From Chryseolinea lacunae (GTDB lineage: Bacteria > Bacteroidota > Bacteroidia > Cytophagales > Cyclobacteriaceae), in the NCBI RefSeq assembly GCF_016735595.1, contig NZ_JAERRB010000005.1, positions 372,001 through 436,000 of the forward strand: 64,000 nucleotides of DNA. The letters are read 5' to 3'. The position numbers were made by a program, and so were the translations under genes. The notes beneath the pieces were generated by a model. It made no database searches. It saw nothing but the letters and a program-made list of their open reading frames with translations, and was not told the origin of the DNA. The first letter of the stretch is position 1; every line of letters starts with the position of its first letter. Below are positions 1 through 8,681 of the stretch, in pieces.

Positions 1-930
1 GTCGGCGGGAATCACTTTGGCGGCGTCTACAATAAGGTTGCATATTTCTTCGGGTGTTTCCACGCGTGGGTTCAGCACGTCGGTCACTCCCAGGAACACA
101 CGTTGTCCGGGCTTCAACGATTTTTTGATGGCGGCCAGCACGCCGGCCTTGTCTTTTTCGCCTGCATATTCCAGATAGAAATTTGTGGCGTGCAGTTCGA
201 ACAGCAGGGGAAGCAAATCGCCATAGGGCACGTCGGCACTGTGTGTTGAATCGTGATCGCCCCCAGGGCATGAGTGCACACCCAGTCGCTTGCGTTCATC
301 TGCTGTGAAACGGTCGAGCACCTGGTTGTTAAGATCAATAAACATCTTGAGCAACCCTTTGGACGGATCGAGCTTGATGGCCAGACGCGCTTCTGTGAAA
401 TCGATCTGAACATTGTAGGCGCCATTGTTCAAACACTTCCGGATGTCGGCTTCAGCTTCGTTCACCAGGTCGGCGATAAACTGTTCGCGCGTGTAGCCGG
501 CAATGCCCTCCTGCGGATAGAGCAGGCTGATGGCCGACGCCGAGATCACCGCCTGCTTCACGGGAAGTTTGGTGAGTGTTTTCGCTTTGTCGAGATAGCT
601 GTTGGCATATTGCTGATAGCGAAACGCACCGGCCGTGAGCTTTGGAAGCTGACGTGTGTGGCCATCGGCAAACGGAATCACCACGCCTCCCGGCGCAAGC
701 TCTTTCATGCCCGAGATGGGATAGGTAACAAAGCTTGGCTTCGACTGCTCACCGTCGCTGATGACGGGCGAGCCTGTTTGCTCGAACAGCTGAATGGTTT
801 CGGCCAGTGCCTTGTCGGTGAGCCGCGACAGTTCCTGGACGTTTATCTCTCCTTTCGAAAACGCGCCAAGCGCCTGAACAAGATAGGCCGGCCGTGGCAC
901 GCTGCCGATGGGTTCGGTTGGTATTTTCAT
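1..930 (-). CDS. MetE-like cobalamin-independent methionine synthase family protein (partial)
   Basis: Open reading frame of 310 codons running off the left edge, so the C-terminus is missing. The start is the ATG at 930 (MKIPTEPIGSVPRP). The protein resembles the C-terminal catalytic half of MetE: residues ~219-230 read HSCPGGDHDSTH, the position where family members place zinc-binding His/Cys before a substrate segment. It lacks the N-terminal MetE half, as do the stand-alone family members of the YxjG/YxjH type. Such proteins transfer a methyl group to a thiol, but the donor and acceptor here cannot be told from sequence. It lies 28 bases downstream of the AhpD-like gene on the same strand, suggesting one transcript. 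The family call is firm; the exact substrate is unknown. Confidence 0.85.
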   Translation of the reverse strand, partial: MKIPTEPIGSVPRPAYLVQALGAFSKGEINVQELSRLTDKALAETIQLFEQTGSPVISDGEQSKPSFVTYPISGMKELAPGGVVIPFADGHTRQLPKLTAGAFRYQQYANSYLDKAKTLTKLPVKQAVISASAISLLYPQEGIAGYTREQFIADLVNEAEADIRKCLNNGAYNVQIDFTEARLAIKLDPSKGLLKMFIDLNNQVLDRFTADERKRLGVHSCPGGDHDSTHSADVPYGDLLPLLFELHATNFYLEYAGEKDKAGVLAAIKKSLKPGQRVFLGVTDVLNPRVETPEEICNLIVDAAKVIPAD

Positions 931-958
931 GATGTTGTGGATAAGGCGTTATAAAAAA

Positions 959-1498
959 CTAGAACGACATATAGCCTTGCTTGGCCAGCTTTTCGCCCAT
1001 GGGCATATAGGCTTCGTTGTTGGGTGGCGCCCAGGTTCCGAGTCCATCCACGTAGCGGTTATACATGCAGAAGGCGGCGGCGATCAGCACGGTGTCGTGA
1101 ATCTCGCGATCGGTGGCGCCTTCGCTGCGGGCCGCGGCAATGTCAGCTTCCGTTACTTTCTTTCCTCCTTGCTGAACATGCGCGGCAATGTTGAGCAATG
1201 TGCGCAGCTTGGGCGACACCTGGGTCTTCACAAAACCCAGTTTGATGTCGTCGATGAAGTTGGCGTCTTTGTTCAGGTGGGCCGCTGCCGCTGCACCGTG
1301 CGATGAGTGACAGAAATGACAATCGTTTTTATAAGAAACATACGACGCTATCATTTCGCGCTCGCCGCTGGTGAGCGTGGACTCGCCACGCAACAATATT
1401 TCCGCCAACGCGCTGAGGGGTTGACCGGTTTCTTTTCTGTAGTCCAGCAAACCTACGATGCCGGGAAGCTGGTCGTTGAGCAATTGAATGTGTGCCAT
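959..1498 (-). CDS. AhpD-like / carboxymuconolactone decarboxylase family peroxidase-related protein
   Basis: 179 residues from the ATG at 1498 (MAHIQLLNDQ). An upstream in-frame extension to 1615 exists, but the alignable part begins at the internal ATG. Residues 60-67 read CHFCHSSH, the CxxCxxxH redox motif of the AhpD/CMD family, followed by the helical bundle typical of these proteins. The family uses the cysteine pair for peroxide or alkylhydroperoxide reduction. The protein has no signal peptide and is probably cytoplasmic. It sits directly upstream of the MetE-like gene; a thiol oxidoreductase beside a zinc-thiol methyltransferase hints at a shared sulfur or oxidative-stress role, which is inference. 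Confidence 0.85.
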   Translation of the reverse strand: MAHIQLLNDQLPGIVGLLDYRKETGQPLSALAEILLRGESTLTSGEREMIASYVSYKNDCHFCHSSHGAAAAAHLNKDANFIDDIKLGFVKTQVSPKLRTLLNIAAHVQQGGKKVTEADIAAARSEGATDREIHDTVLIAAAFCMYNRYVDGLGTWAPPNNEAYMPMGEKLAKQGYMSF

Positions 1499-1713
1499 AA
1501 GGGTATGATGTTTTGGTTGTTCAATAATTTGTATAGAGAAATGTGCGACGACATGAATGATCTTCATAGACTGCATGAACATATCCAGCAACAAAGCCGG
1601 CATATATCTCTGCAAACATGAGTATCAGGAAAGAAATGCAAAACGCTGAACATCGAACACATTTGTATCATCGTTCAGAAATGTTAACGAGCGGCGTTCG
1701 CCGATGCGTTTGC

Positions 1714-2259
1714 TCAGGCGAGAAGGTCAGGAGGTGGTGTCAACACAGGCAGGTCGCGAGTTGACAGGTTTGTGTGGATCACGGTGCCGAACAACATCGC
1801 CACGCTATGGTGCTGTGACGTCGGCAGCGAAGGTGATGCGGGCAAGTAGTCTTTGATAAGACCACTCAGCAATTTTAATGTCTTTTGTGACGCCGACGGA
1901 ATGTCGCACGAAAGTTTGATGAAGTCGGTCATGGCGGCGTGAAGCTGGCGTTCCTTGTGGTCTTTGATGCAGACAACATACAGGGTGTCCATCGCTAGTT
2001 TTTGTTTCACCAGCGTGAAGAATTCGCCGTGGTGTTCGAACGTGCCCGTCGCGCGCTCATAGTCGGGGTTGAAGGTGTTGTAGGGAACGGCGAGCGGAAC
2101 TTTGATGGTGATGGTTTCGTCGGCGGTGTAGGTTTCGCTGTCGAGGCGCTGGGCCATTTCCATTCGTGCCTGATAGCGCAACGCCCAGAACATGGGGTGG
2201 TATCCTATCACGTTGAATAGGAACACGCTTAACAGGACAATGGAAAGGAAACGCTTCAA
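1714..2259 (-). CDS. Small exported protein of unknown function
   Basis: 181 residues starting MKRFLSIVLLSVFLF, a hydrophobic N-terminus that is either a signal peptide or a membrane anchor. No cysteine lipobox is visible. The mature part contains a segment around residues 50-100 (NPDYERATGTFEHHGEFFTL) and a Pro/His/Ser-rich tail. I do not recognise a domain. It lies about 70 bases downstream of the AI-2E-family permease on the same strand, so the two may be co-transcribed. The reading frame looks genuine because of its start, its length and its clean placement between neighbours. Confidence 0.6.
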   Translation of the reverse strand: MKRFLSIVLLSVFLFNVIGYHPMFWALRYQARMEMAQRLDSETYTADETITIKVPLAVPYNTFNPDYERATGTFEHHGEFFTLVKQKLAMDTLYVVCIKDHKERQLHAAMTDFIKLSCDIPSASQKTLKLLSGLIKDYLPASPSLPTSQHHSVAMLFGTVIHTNLSTRDLPVLTPPPDLLA

Positions 2260-2331
2260 ATGTTGATGAGGGTGATTGGATTACGTAGTTATGGAAATAA
2301 TTCAAAAAATCAAAACTCCCCCACCAACAAC

Positions 2332-3396
2332 TCATTTGTTTGGTGGTGTGTTTGTGCCAAGGATCATGGAGATGGTTTTCCAGGCGGGGTTTTGGTCGGC
2401 AATGAGTTTGGCGATGCCGGCGAAGGGAACAAAAAGGATCATGCCAGCCATGCCCCAAAGCATGCCACCGGCAAAGATGACGAGGAGCATCACCAGCGTG
2501 TTCACGTTGAGGCGACTGCTCACGGCGATGGGAAATATGATGTTGGCTTCGAGGTATTGCACCAGGGTGAAGATACCGACCACACCCAGCGGGTACCAGA
2601 TTGAATCGAAGGTGATCCAGGCCATGGCCATGGGCAACAGCGAACCGGCAACGATGCCCACATAAGGAACTATGGTGAGTATGGCCGCGATGAAACCGAA
2701 CAAGATGGCGTGTGGTATGCCCAGCAGCAACAACCCGATGCTGTTGAGCGTGCCCACAATCAAATACACGATCACCATGCCCTTCACAAAATTATAGTAG
2801 GTGCCGATAGACAAGGAAATGATCTTCACCAAATGCTCGCGCTGTTGTGCTGGGAAGATGCGCGCCAACACGTCCATCCAATAGCGACGGTAGTACAGGA
2901 TGAGCACGGCATATACCGGAATCAACACCAGCAACAAAAGCGAAAACGCCGAGGCCGTGACCGTACTCTGAATGACGCGGAACAAATTGCTTCCCGACTG
3001 TGCCGAGAGTTTGCCTATAATATTTTTTTGTTGTTCCGGCCCAATACCAAGACCTTCGTCAAGCAGGTAACGCACATCGGCCAACGCCTGCTGAAACTTG
3101 GCCTGCAACGACGGCCATTCGTTGAGAAACGAAATGAACTGACTTGCCAGCAACACCATGAGCAGGATGCCGAACACCAACAGCAACGAAAGCGAAATCG
3201 CGATGGCGGTGGCCCGACCAAAACCCTTTGTTTCCAGCCACTGGCAAACAGGATACAGAATAAAACTGATGAGCAACGCGAAGCTTACGGGGATGAAAAG
3301 GTCTCTGCCCACATACAGAATCACGCCGGCATACACCACCAGTTGAATGTAATACAGCGGTGTGGATTTTGAACGAGCCGGGTTTTCAGTTTGCAT
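2332..3396 (-). CDS. AI-2E family (PerM/UPF0118) transporter
   Basis: 354 residues from the ATG at 3396 (MQTENPARSKSTPLYY). The frame can extend to 3540, but the extension is not family-like. The N-terminus carries closely spaced hydrophobic segments (about residues 17-95), then a soluble stretch (about 100-150, LNEWPSLQAKFQQALAD), then further membrane segments including LIPVYAVLILYYRR and FGFIAAILTIVPYVGIVAG. This is the usual PerM/TqsA arrangement, and the length is normal. Family members export small molecules or ions; the substrate cannot be predicted. The next gene on this strand is the small exported protein. The divergent neighbour is the esterase at 3598. Confidence 0.85.
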   Translation of the reverse strand: MQTENPARSKSTPLYYIQLVVYAGVILYVGRDLFIPVSFALLISFILYPVCQWLETKGFGRATAIAISLSLLLVFGILLMVLLASQFISFLNEWPSLQAKFQQALADVRYLLDEGLGIGPEQQKNIIGKLSAQSGSNLFRVIQSTVTASAFSLLLLVLIPVYAVLILYYRRYWMDVLARIFPAQQREHLVKIISLSIGTYYNFVKGMVIVYLIVGTLNSIGLLLLGIPHAILFGFIAAILTIVPYVGIVAGSLLPMAMAWITFDSIWYPLGVVGIFTLVQYLEANIIFPIAVSSRLNVNTLVMLLVIFAGGMLWGMAGMILFVPFAGIAKLIADQNPAWKTISMILGTNTPPNK

Positions 3397-3545
3397 GGCG
3401 CAACCTAAGCTTCCGGTGGAATGAAATTCCTGATTAAAATCGTGTTTGAAGGTGACAAAGATCAGTTTTTCGGTGAACGATGGTGTGTCTCTATGCACCT
3501 TTGAGATCAGATGAGTTTCCCGGATATTTGGAGCTGCCAACTTCG

Positions 3546-3578
3546 TTTGCTGCCCGACCAGACGAATTTGTATCTTGG
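3546..3578 (+). promoter_or_regulatory. Candidate Bacteroidota promoter for the esterase gene
   Basis: TTTG at 3546-3549 and TATCTTGG at 3571-3578 are separated by 21 bases. This matches the form TTTG-N19-21-TAnnTTTG with one mismatch. The start codon at 3598 follows about 20 bases after the -7 element. Sequence match only; no transcript evidence. Confidence 0.45.
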
Positions 3579-3597
3579 TGTTTCAATCCAACGCACA

Positions 3598-4467
3598 ATG
3601 ACCGCACGTTATCTTCTTGTTGCCGCACTGTTTTTCACTCACGTTCTCAGCACCGTTGCTCAACACACTGCTCCCTACAAATCCACACCCAGCGAGGTCG
3701 TCACGCTCGCGTCAAAAATATTGAAAGAAGATCGTCAGATTTTCATTCACGTTCCCAAGCGGGATTCATCGAACCTGAACAAACGTTTTCCGGTGCTTTA
3801 TCTTATGGATGGCGAAAGTCATTTCGATATGCTGGCGCAGTATGCCGACTACCTGGGGCGCTGGGATGTGGAAGCCATTCCGCCCATGATTGTGGTGGGC
3901 ATTGTGAACACAAAACGCACACGCGACCTCACGCCGACCGAAAGCATCACCAACTATTTTGGAAAGCCCGACACGGCGGCTGTCTCGTGGATGAAACCCA
4001 GCGGCGGCAACAAGGCGTTCCTGCAATTCATCCGCGATGAGCTCATGCCCTACGTCAACACACACTACAAAACACAACCCTTCTCCATATTTGCCGGCCA
4101 TTCGTTTGGCGGACTTGCATCGGTGCATTGCCTGCTCACCCAGCCGAATCTGTTCGACGCCTACATCGCCGTCAGTCCTTCGTTCTGGTGGGACAACGAT
4201 TATGTGCTGAAACTTGCCGACAAAACCCTGAAGCCCGGAACCACACTCACTAAAACCATTTTCTATAGCGACGCCAGCGAAGGTGTGGCCGACAACAGCA
4301 CCTACCACACCAACCTGCTCAAGTTCGATGCACTGCTCACAGAACACGCACCAAAAGGTCTCTCCCACCAATACAAATACTACCCCGCCGAAACTCACAT
4401 GACCTCTCCCGTGGTGGCGTATTTTGACGGGCTTCGTTTTATCTTCAAAGATTGGAAATCGCGCTAG
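3598..4467 (+). CDS. Secreted alpha/beta-hydrolase, putative esterase (enterochelin esterase-like family)
   Basis: 289 residues from the ATG at 3598, chosen because it begins a clear signal peptide (MTARYLLVAALFF, cleaved near VAQ). The serine nucleophile lies in GHSFGG (about residue 165). A late His sits in PAETHMTS and acidic candidates lie between them, giving the Ser-Asp-His order of the esterase D/IroE-like family. SFWWDND is also typical of this family. The enzyme probably hydrolyses ester bonds in the periplasm; candidate substrates include siderophore or polysaccharide esters, but the window does not say which. It is transcribed divergently from the permease and followed by the ankyrin gene 63 bases later. 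Confidence 0.85.
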   Translation: MTARYLLVAALFFTHVLSTVAQHTAPYKSTPSEVVTLASKILKEDRQIFIHVPKRDSSNLNKRFPVLYLMDGESHFDMLAQYADYLGRWDVEAIPPMIVVGIVNTKRTRDLTPTESITNYFGKPDTAAVSWMKPSGGNKAFLQFIRDELMPYVNTHYKTQPFSIFAGHSFGGLASVHCLLTQPNLFDAYIAVSPSFWWDNDYVLKLADKTLKPGTTLTKTIFYSDASEGVADNSTYHTNLLKFDALLTEHAPKGLSHQYKYYPAETHMTSPVVAYFDGLRFIFKDWKSR

Positions 4468-4530
4468 GCACATGCGTGACGAATATGCATTCAGGCCGCA
4501 GTTCCCTTTTTAAAATATTTACCATCCGCG

Positions 4531-5748
4531 ATGAATGAACTCAGCTTCCCACTTGGCGCCTATCTTCAACTAAAAGACAACATTGCCTCCATCCGGGAGC
4601 AACTCGACGAAGAGACGGCGAGCTGGCAGCGCGTTCGAAATATGGTCGCGGAGCGAAAACGCTTTTCCCTTGACGAACAATTTAAAGCGGCATTCGAGAC
4701 GCTTGCACAACTCGACCTCCATGCGTCGGCCATTGACTTGCGTAAGATCCTGCAAAGCCTTCGGGAATTGGTGCACGACGGCGCATCGGCCGAGCGGCTG
4801 GGCAACGATGAACTGGGCACCTACAACCTGGCCATGTTCATTCAAAACATTCCCGCGCTGAAAGGCAAGGACAGTCTTGACACGGCCACCGAAATAGTGC
4901 GACTCTCGCTGGTGGCCAATGCCGACCTTGTGCGTCAGAAAGCGTATGCCGGCAACGGCGGTGCCAACACGCTGGAATGGCTCTGCATGTACCTCGGTGC
5001 AGGTGTCACCTCCACGAGCTACCTCCGCGACATCGACCAATACAAATGCTGCCACACACTATTTGCGTGGGTTCTTGAAAAAAATCACACGGAAGACTCA
5101 GGCGCCAACGTAAACCCATTCACACTTTACATCACGTGCGTGAGAGACTCGCCGGGGTTGAAAGAATTGCAGGAGAGAGCAATCCTGAGGATGATCTGCC
5201 TGGGATTGTCGCCCTTCTCGGACAATGGTGTTTATCAATCCGTTTCGTTCTTCAACCGGCTTGCTGCTATTGACGTGCGCTGGCTCACCCTGCTCTTCCC
5301 GTATGAAAGCGAACACGTGAGCCACTACGTGCGCGTGGTCACAAAACACACAACCCCTGCGGTGGTGAAAGACCTGCTCAACTGCTACACCAGCAACACC
5401 AAATACCGGAAACACTTCCGGGCTTTTTTCTCGCTTCGCCCCCACTGGCTCCTGCACTACATTGTCGACACTACCCCGGAGCTAATCTTCAACCTCGTAA
5501 AGAGAAACGAAAGCGATTTGATAACCCCTTTCCTAAAAAATTTCAAAACCCAGATGACGCGTCTCCGGGACCAGAACGGAAACACATTGCTGCACCACGC
5601 CGTGTTGTCGCGGGCGCGCGTAGAACACACCGTCGAACTCCTGTTGAACGCGAAGCTCTCGCCTCACGAAAAAAACAACAACGGGCAGACGCCTGCTGAG
5701 CTTGCACTTCTGCACAAAAAAGACAATTTAACAAAACGCTTTACGTAA
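4531..5748 (+). CDS. Ankyrin-repeat protein with long helical N-terminal region
   Basis: 405 residues, start ATG at 4531 (MNELSFPLGAYLQLKD). No signal peptide, so it is likely cytoplasmic. Roughly residues 1-330 are Leu-rich and probably all-helical, with no domain I can name. The C-terminus (about 345-405) holds two ankyrin-like units: one around NGNTLLHHAVLSRA and one around NNNGQTPAELALLHKK. The ankyrin part points to protein-protein binding. It follows the esterase on the same strand with a short gap but has no obvious functional link. Base use does not look foreign. Confidence 0.7.
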   Translation: MNELSFPLGAYLQLKDNIASIREQLDEETASWQRVRNMVAERKRFSLDEQFKAAFETLAQLDLHASAIDLRKILQSLRELVHDGASAERLGNDELGTYNLAMFIQNIPALKGKDSLDTATEIVRLSLVANADLVRQKAYAGNGGANTLEWLCMYLGAGVTSTSYLRDIDQYKCCHTLFAWVLEKNHTEDSGANVNPFTLYITCVRDSPGLKELQERAILRMICLGLSPFSDNGVYQSVSFFNRLAAIDVRWLTLLFPYESEHVSHYVRVVTKHTTPAVVKDLLNCYTSNTKYRKHFRAFFSLRPHWLLHYIVDTTPELIFNLVKRNESDLITPFLKNFKTQMTRLRDQNGNTLLHHAVLSRARVEHTVELLLNAKLSPHEKNNNGQTPAELALLHKKDNLTKRFT

Positions 5749-5941
5749 CTTATTCGAACGACATCCCAACTCAAAAAAACGTTGTAGACAAGTCTCCTGT
5801 CGCTTTATCAGACCGAGTATGATCCTGCTCTTCATTATCCTGGAAAAAGCCACAACGGGCCAATTTCCAGAATGACGGCCCAAAAAACTAAAGCCACCCA
5901 TTCTGTGTTGTGGTGCCAGGCACGCAGCCCGACCACGCTTT

Positions 5942-5974
5942 TTTGCTGTCCGGAAAATAAAATCGTTAGTTTTG
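5942..5974 (+). promoter_or_regulatory. Consensus Bacteroidota promoter for the ECF sigma gene
   Basis: TTTG at 5942-5945, a 21-base spacer, then TAGTTTTG at 5967-5974, an exact match to TAnnTTTG. A start site near 5981 would give a leader of about 28 bases before the ATG at 6009, which also supports that start over the upstream in-frame one. The 260 bases between the ankyrin gene and the sigma gene hold nothing else I can name. Confidence 0.6.
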
Positions 5975-6008
5975 GGTGATTGCTGCACGCCGCACGGTAT
6001 TAAACGTC

Positions 6009-6557
6009 ATGATTCCTGAAAACCACATGCTCGACGAACTCCGAAAACGCGACAATGCCGCCTACAACCTGCTCTACACGTTTTATTATCCCGGCATAGA
6101 AAGCTTTGTCCGCAAAAACAGCGGCACCAAAGCCGACGCGCAGGACATTTTTCAGGAAACCATTCTGGTGCTTCTCGAAAAAGTGCCAAAGGAAGATTTC
6201 ATGCTCACCTCATCCATCAAGACCTACATCACTGCTGTGGCCCACAACCTGTGGCTGAAACGCCTGCGCGACGCCAAACGTGTGCTGCCGCTGGCCATCG
6301 ACTATGAACTGGAAGACATGACGCTTTCGGAATTTGAACAACACGAAGAACGCCTGCGCAGCAAGAACGTCATGAAACGCCTCTTCGAACGCCTCACCCG
6401 CCACTGTGTGATCTTTCTCACAAAAACATTTCTATCCGGTGCCTCACGCGAAATGCTGGTGGAAGCCATGGGCTATAAAAACCCGCACACGTTCGACAAT
6501 CAGAAATATAAATGCCTGGAACAAGCGCGTAAAAATTATTCGAAGAACGACGGGTGA
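6009..6557 (+). CDS. ECF-type RNA polymerase sigma factor
   Basis: 182 residues from the ATG at 6009 (MIPENHMLDELRKRDN). Region 2 covers about residues 20-90, with the core-binding helix DAQDIFQETILVLLEK and the -10-recognition segment around SIKTYITAVAHNLWLKRLR. Region 4 lies in the C-terminal third (SREMLVEAMGYKN, then a recognition helix). The size is normal for ECF sigma factors. No FecR or zinc-finger anti-sigma gene adjoins it. The next gene, 49 bases downstream, is a peroxiredoxin-like protein, so a redox-related regulon is possible but unproven. Confidence 0.9.
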   Translation: MIPENHMLDELRKRDNAAYNLLYTFYYPGIESFVRKNSGTKADAQDIFQETILVLLEKVPKEDFMLTSSIKTYITAVAHNLWLKRLRDAKRVLPLAIDYELEDMTLSEFEQHEERLRSKNVMKRLFERLTRHCVIFLTKTFLSGASREMLVEAMGYKNPHTFDNQKYKCLEQARKNYSKNDG

Positions 6558-6606
6558 TTGGAAGGGTGGTCCGGGTATTATACCCAAATCGCTATCTGAT
6601 TATCGT

Positions 6607-7146
6607 ATGAAACTTATCCAAAATCAAACCGCTCCCGCCCTGCGCGTGGTCGACGTCAACGGAAAAATAATTGATCTTCAATCGCTGCGCGGACAAAAAG
6701 TTTACCTCAGCTTCGAACGCAACGCCGGCTGCCCGGTGTGCAACCTCCGCACCCACGATCTTTTGAACCACGCATCCCTCTTCCGCGACAACCAGGTGGT
6801 GGTGGCCATGGTCTATGAATCACCTGTGGCCCGCATGAAAGAATATCTGGGCGACAAAACGTATCCCTTTCATTTCATATCCGATCCAGACAACATGCTC
6901 TACAACACCTATGGTGTGGAACGCTCGTTGCTGAAAATGATGCGCAGCCTGGGCAACGGCCTGCTCGACAAAGTGAAGCGCGGTAAAAAACTTTTCGAAA
7001 AAGAATTCAAGCAAGACGGCAACGCCACACGAATCCCCGCCGAATTTATCATCGACGAAGCCGGAAAAATCAAGATGGCTCACTATGGAAAATTTGTCGG
7101 CGACCATGTGCCATTGGAAACGCTAAAGCAAATCATCACACGTTAA
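6607..7146 (+). CDS. Peroxiredoxin-like (AhpC/TSA family) protein
   Basis: 179 residues from the ATG at 6607 (MKLIQNQTAPALRVVD); the frame is open further upstream only because it overlaps the sigma gene. The fold is thioredoxin-like: FERNAGCPVCNLRTHDL at about residues 38-54 carries the CxxC at the peroxidatic position, and later strands include AEFIIDEAGKIKMAHYGK. The protein probably reduces peroxides with thiol donors in the cytoplasm, as there is no signal peptide. It lies just behind the sigma gene and ahead of a strong terminator, so the two form a likely two-gene operon. Confidence 0.85.
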   Translation: MKLIQNQTAPALRVVDVNGKIIDLQSLRGQKVYLSFERNAGCPVCNLRTHDLLNHASLFRDNQVVVAMVYESPVARMKEYLGDKTYPFHFISDPDNMLYNTYGVERSLLKMMRSLGNGLLDKVKRGKKLFEKEFKQDGNATRIPAEFIIDEAGKIKMAHYGKFVGDHVPLETLKQIITR

Positions 7147-7153
7147 CAACAGG

Positions 7154-7203
7154 CGCCGTGATCTAATTCTCAACAAGACATAGTATGATCACGGCGTTTT
7201 TTT
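7154..7203 (+). terminator. Rho-independent terminator after the peroxiredoxin gene
   Basis: A 10-bp perfect stem (CGCCGTGATC at 7154-7163 with GATCACGGCG at 7187-7196) encloses a 23-base loop and is followed at once by seven T residues. It sits 8 bases after the stop codon at 7146. Confidence 0.75.
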
Positions 7204-7271
7204 CCATGATTCCAGAATCATCTCACCACAGCCTGAGTCAGGATGTCAAATAATCAAAACGGCTAATAGAC

Positions 7272-8681
7272 TTATTTAACAGTCAACCGGTCAGCTTTCT
7301 CATCCGGTATTTTTAGATACGATCTTGATTTCCTTTTCTCCATGGCGGCAAGCTGGGCGTTTCCAAAATTTGTGCGATCGCCGGTAAACAGAACGCGCCA
7401 GATCTTTCCCTTCTTCGACTCCGACACATAGAGTGAGCCATCGGGTCCTTCTGATAATCCCATCGGTCGGTATTTGGCGTCGGCCATGCTGGCAATGGTG
7501 TCCACGCCGGCGAAGCCATCGGCAAAAACTTCCCAGTGGTCGGTTGGCTTTCCGTTCTCGAAAGGAACAAACGCCACGATGTAGCCCCCCTGCGGGTAGG
7601 GCGCGCGGTTGGTCGACCCGTGGAATGCAATGAAGGCGCCCTTCTTATAGCGCGCCGGAAACTGATCGCCTTTGTAGAACAGCAAATCGTTGGGCGCCCA
7701 ATGTGCCGGCAGTCCCATGAGCGGATCTTCATAGCCGGTAGCTTCCTTTTCGCCGTCGCCTCCATATTCGGGCGCGATCATTCGCTTGTGTTTAAAGGGA
7801 TCGTAGTATGTGTAGGGCCAGCCGAAGTCGCTGTCGTTTTTGATCTTCACAAACTCCTCTGCCGGGAGCACGGCGTTTTCCCATTCCGTGAAATGCAGCG
7901 GATCATGGCCCGACAAATAATCACGTCCATGCTGAACGGCATAGAGGCCACTGTCGGCTTCGTTCCACGCGATGGCCACAACACTCCTCAACCCGGTGGC
8001 ATACAACCGTCCATCCGACTGCGACTGTTGCAACTTGTTGGCATCAAACTGCCAGATGCCACCAAAGGCTTTTAATTGCTCGCAGGGATATTGTCCCTTC
8101 ACAAACTCCGTAGACTTGCCCGATACCGACGACCAATCTTCACACACATTGGTGGGCGCACTGAACGTGACATACATCGCCCCCTTGTTGTCGAACGCCA
8201 ACGATTTGGCATTGTGCCAGCGAAGCGGATAGGGATCGATGACAACGATTTCCGAATGACCATCGGGAATGAGGTTGGGCGGCGTCAGTTTTTGCCTGTA
8301 CACACGCAGCTCCGAACTGAAATAGATATAGCCGTTGTGAATGCGCATTTCGGTGGCAAAGCTTCCGTCGTTTTCATAGTCGCCAAAACGTTGGATGATG
8401 TCGGCACGGCCATCGTCGTTGGTATCGCGCAAGGCCACCGTTCCGGAATCGCGATCGATGATGCGCATTTTCACATAGATGTCGCCGTTGTCGTTCACGG
8501 CCAGGTGGCGCGTAAGGCCAAGGCTATCCACCACCACCAACGCTCCGAAGCCATCGGGCAAAATGAGCCCGCCGTTGTCGGCATCGGCTTTGGGCAGGGT
8601 GAATGTTTTCTTTTGTTGACAAGCGATCAAAACAATCGATAGTGCAAACAGCAAGAGGACTTGCCTGGTGAATGAGGTCAT
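7272..8681 (-). CDS. Sorbosone/glucose dehydrogenase-like beta-propeller lipoprotein
   Basis: 469 residues. The N-terminus MTSFTRQVLLLFALSIVLIAC is a lipoprotein signal with Cys21 as acceptor. The rest matches the soluble quinoprotein dehydrogenase/L-sorbosone dehydrogenase-like propeller family: an early segment LPDGFGALVVVDSLG, repeated blades with G-x-Y/L motifs, and the late LSEGPDGSLYVSESKKGKIWR. Family members oxidise sugars with PQQ or act in sugar sensing. I see no decisive PQQ-binding set, so catalysis is uncertain. It is transcribed divergently from GH140. Its 3' end is convergent with the peroxiredoxin gene. Confidence 0.75.
   Translation of the reverse strand: MTSFTRQVLLLFALSIVLIACQQKKTFTLPKADADNGGLILPDGFGALVVVDSLGLTRHLAVNDNGDIYVKMRIIDRDSGTVALRDTNDDGRADIIQRFGDYENDGSFATEMRIHNGYIYFSSELRVYRQKLTPPNLIPDGHSEIVVIDPYPLRWHNAKSLAFDNKGAMYVTFSAPTNVCEDWSSVSGKSTEFVKGQYPCEQLKAFGGIWQFDANKLQQSQSDGRLYATGLRSVVAIAWNEADSGLYAVQHGRDYLSGHDPLHFTEWENAVLPAEEFVKIKNDSDFGWPYTYYDPFKHKRMIAPEYGGDGEKEATGYEDPLMGLPAHWAPNDLLFYKGDQFPARYKKGAFIAFHGSTNRAPYPQGGYIVAFVPFENGKPTDHWEVFADGFAGVDTIASMADAKYRPMGLSEGPDGSLYVSESKKGKIWRVLFTGDRTNFGNAQLAAMEKRKSRSYLKIPDEKADRLTVK

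Noticed and set aside
3480-4040. Long frames overlapping the esterase gene in other reading frames
   Set aside because: Shadow frames of a clearly coding sequence; the same applies to most opposite-strand frames across the window, for example those opposite susC and the histidine kinase.
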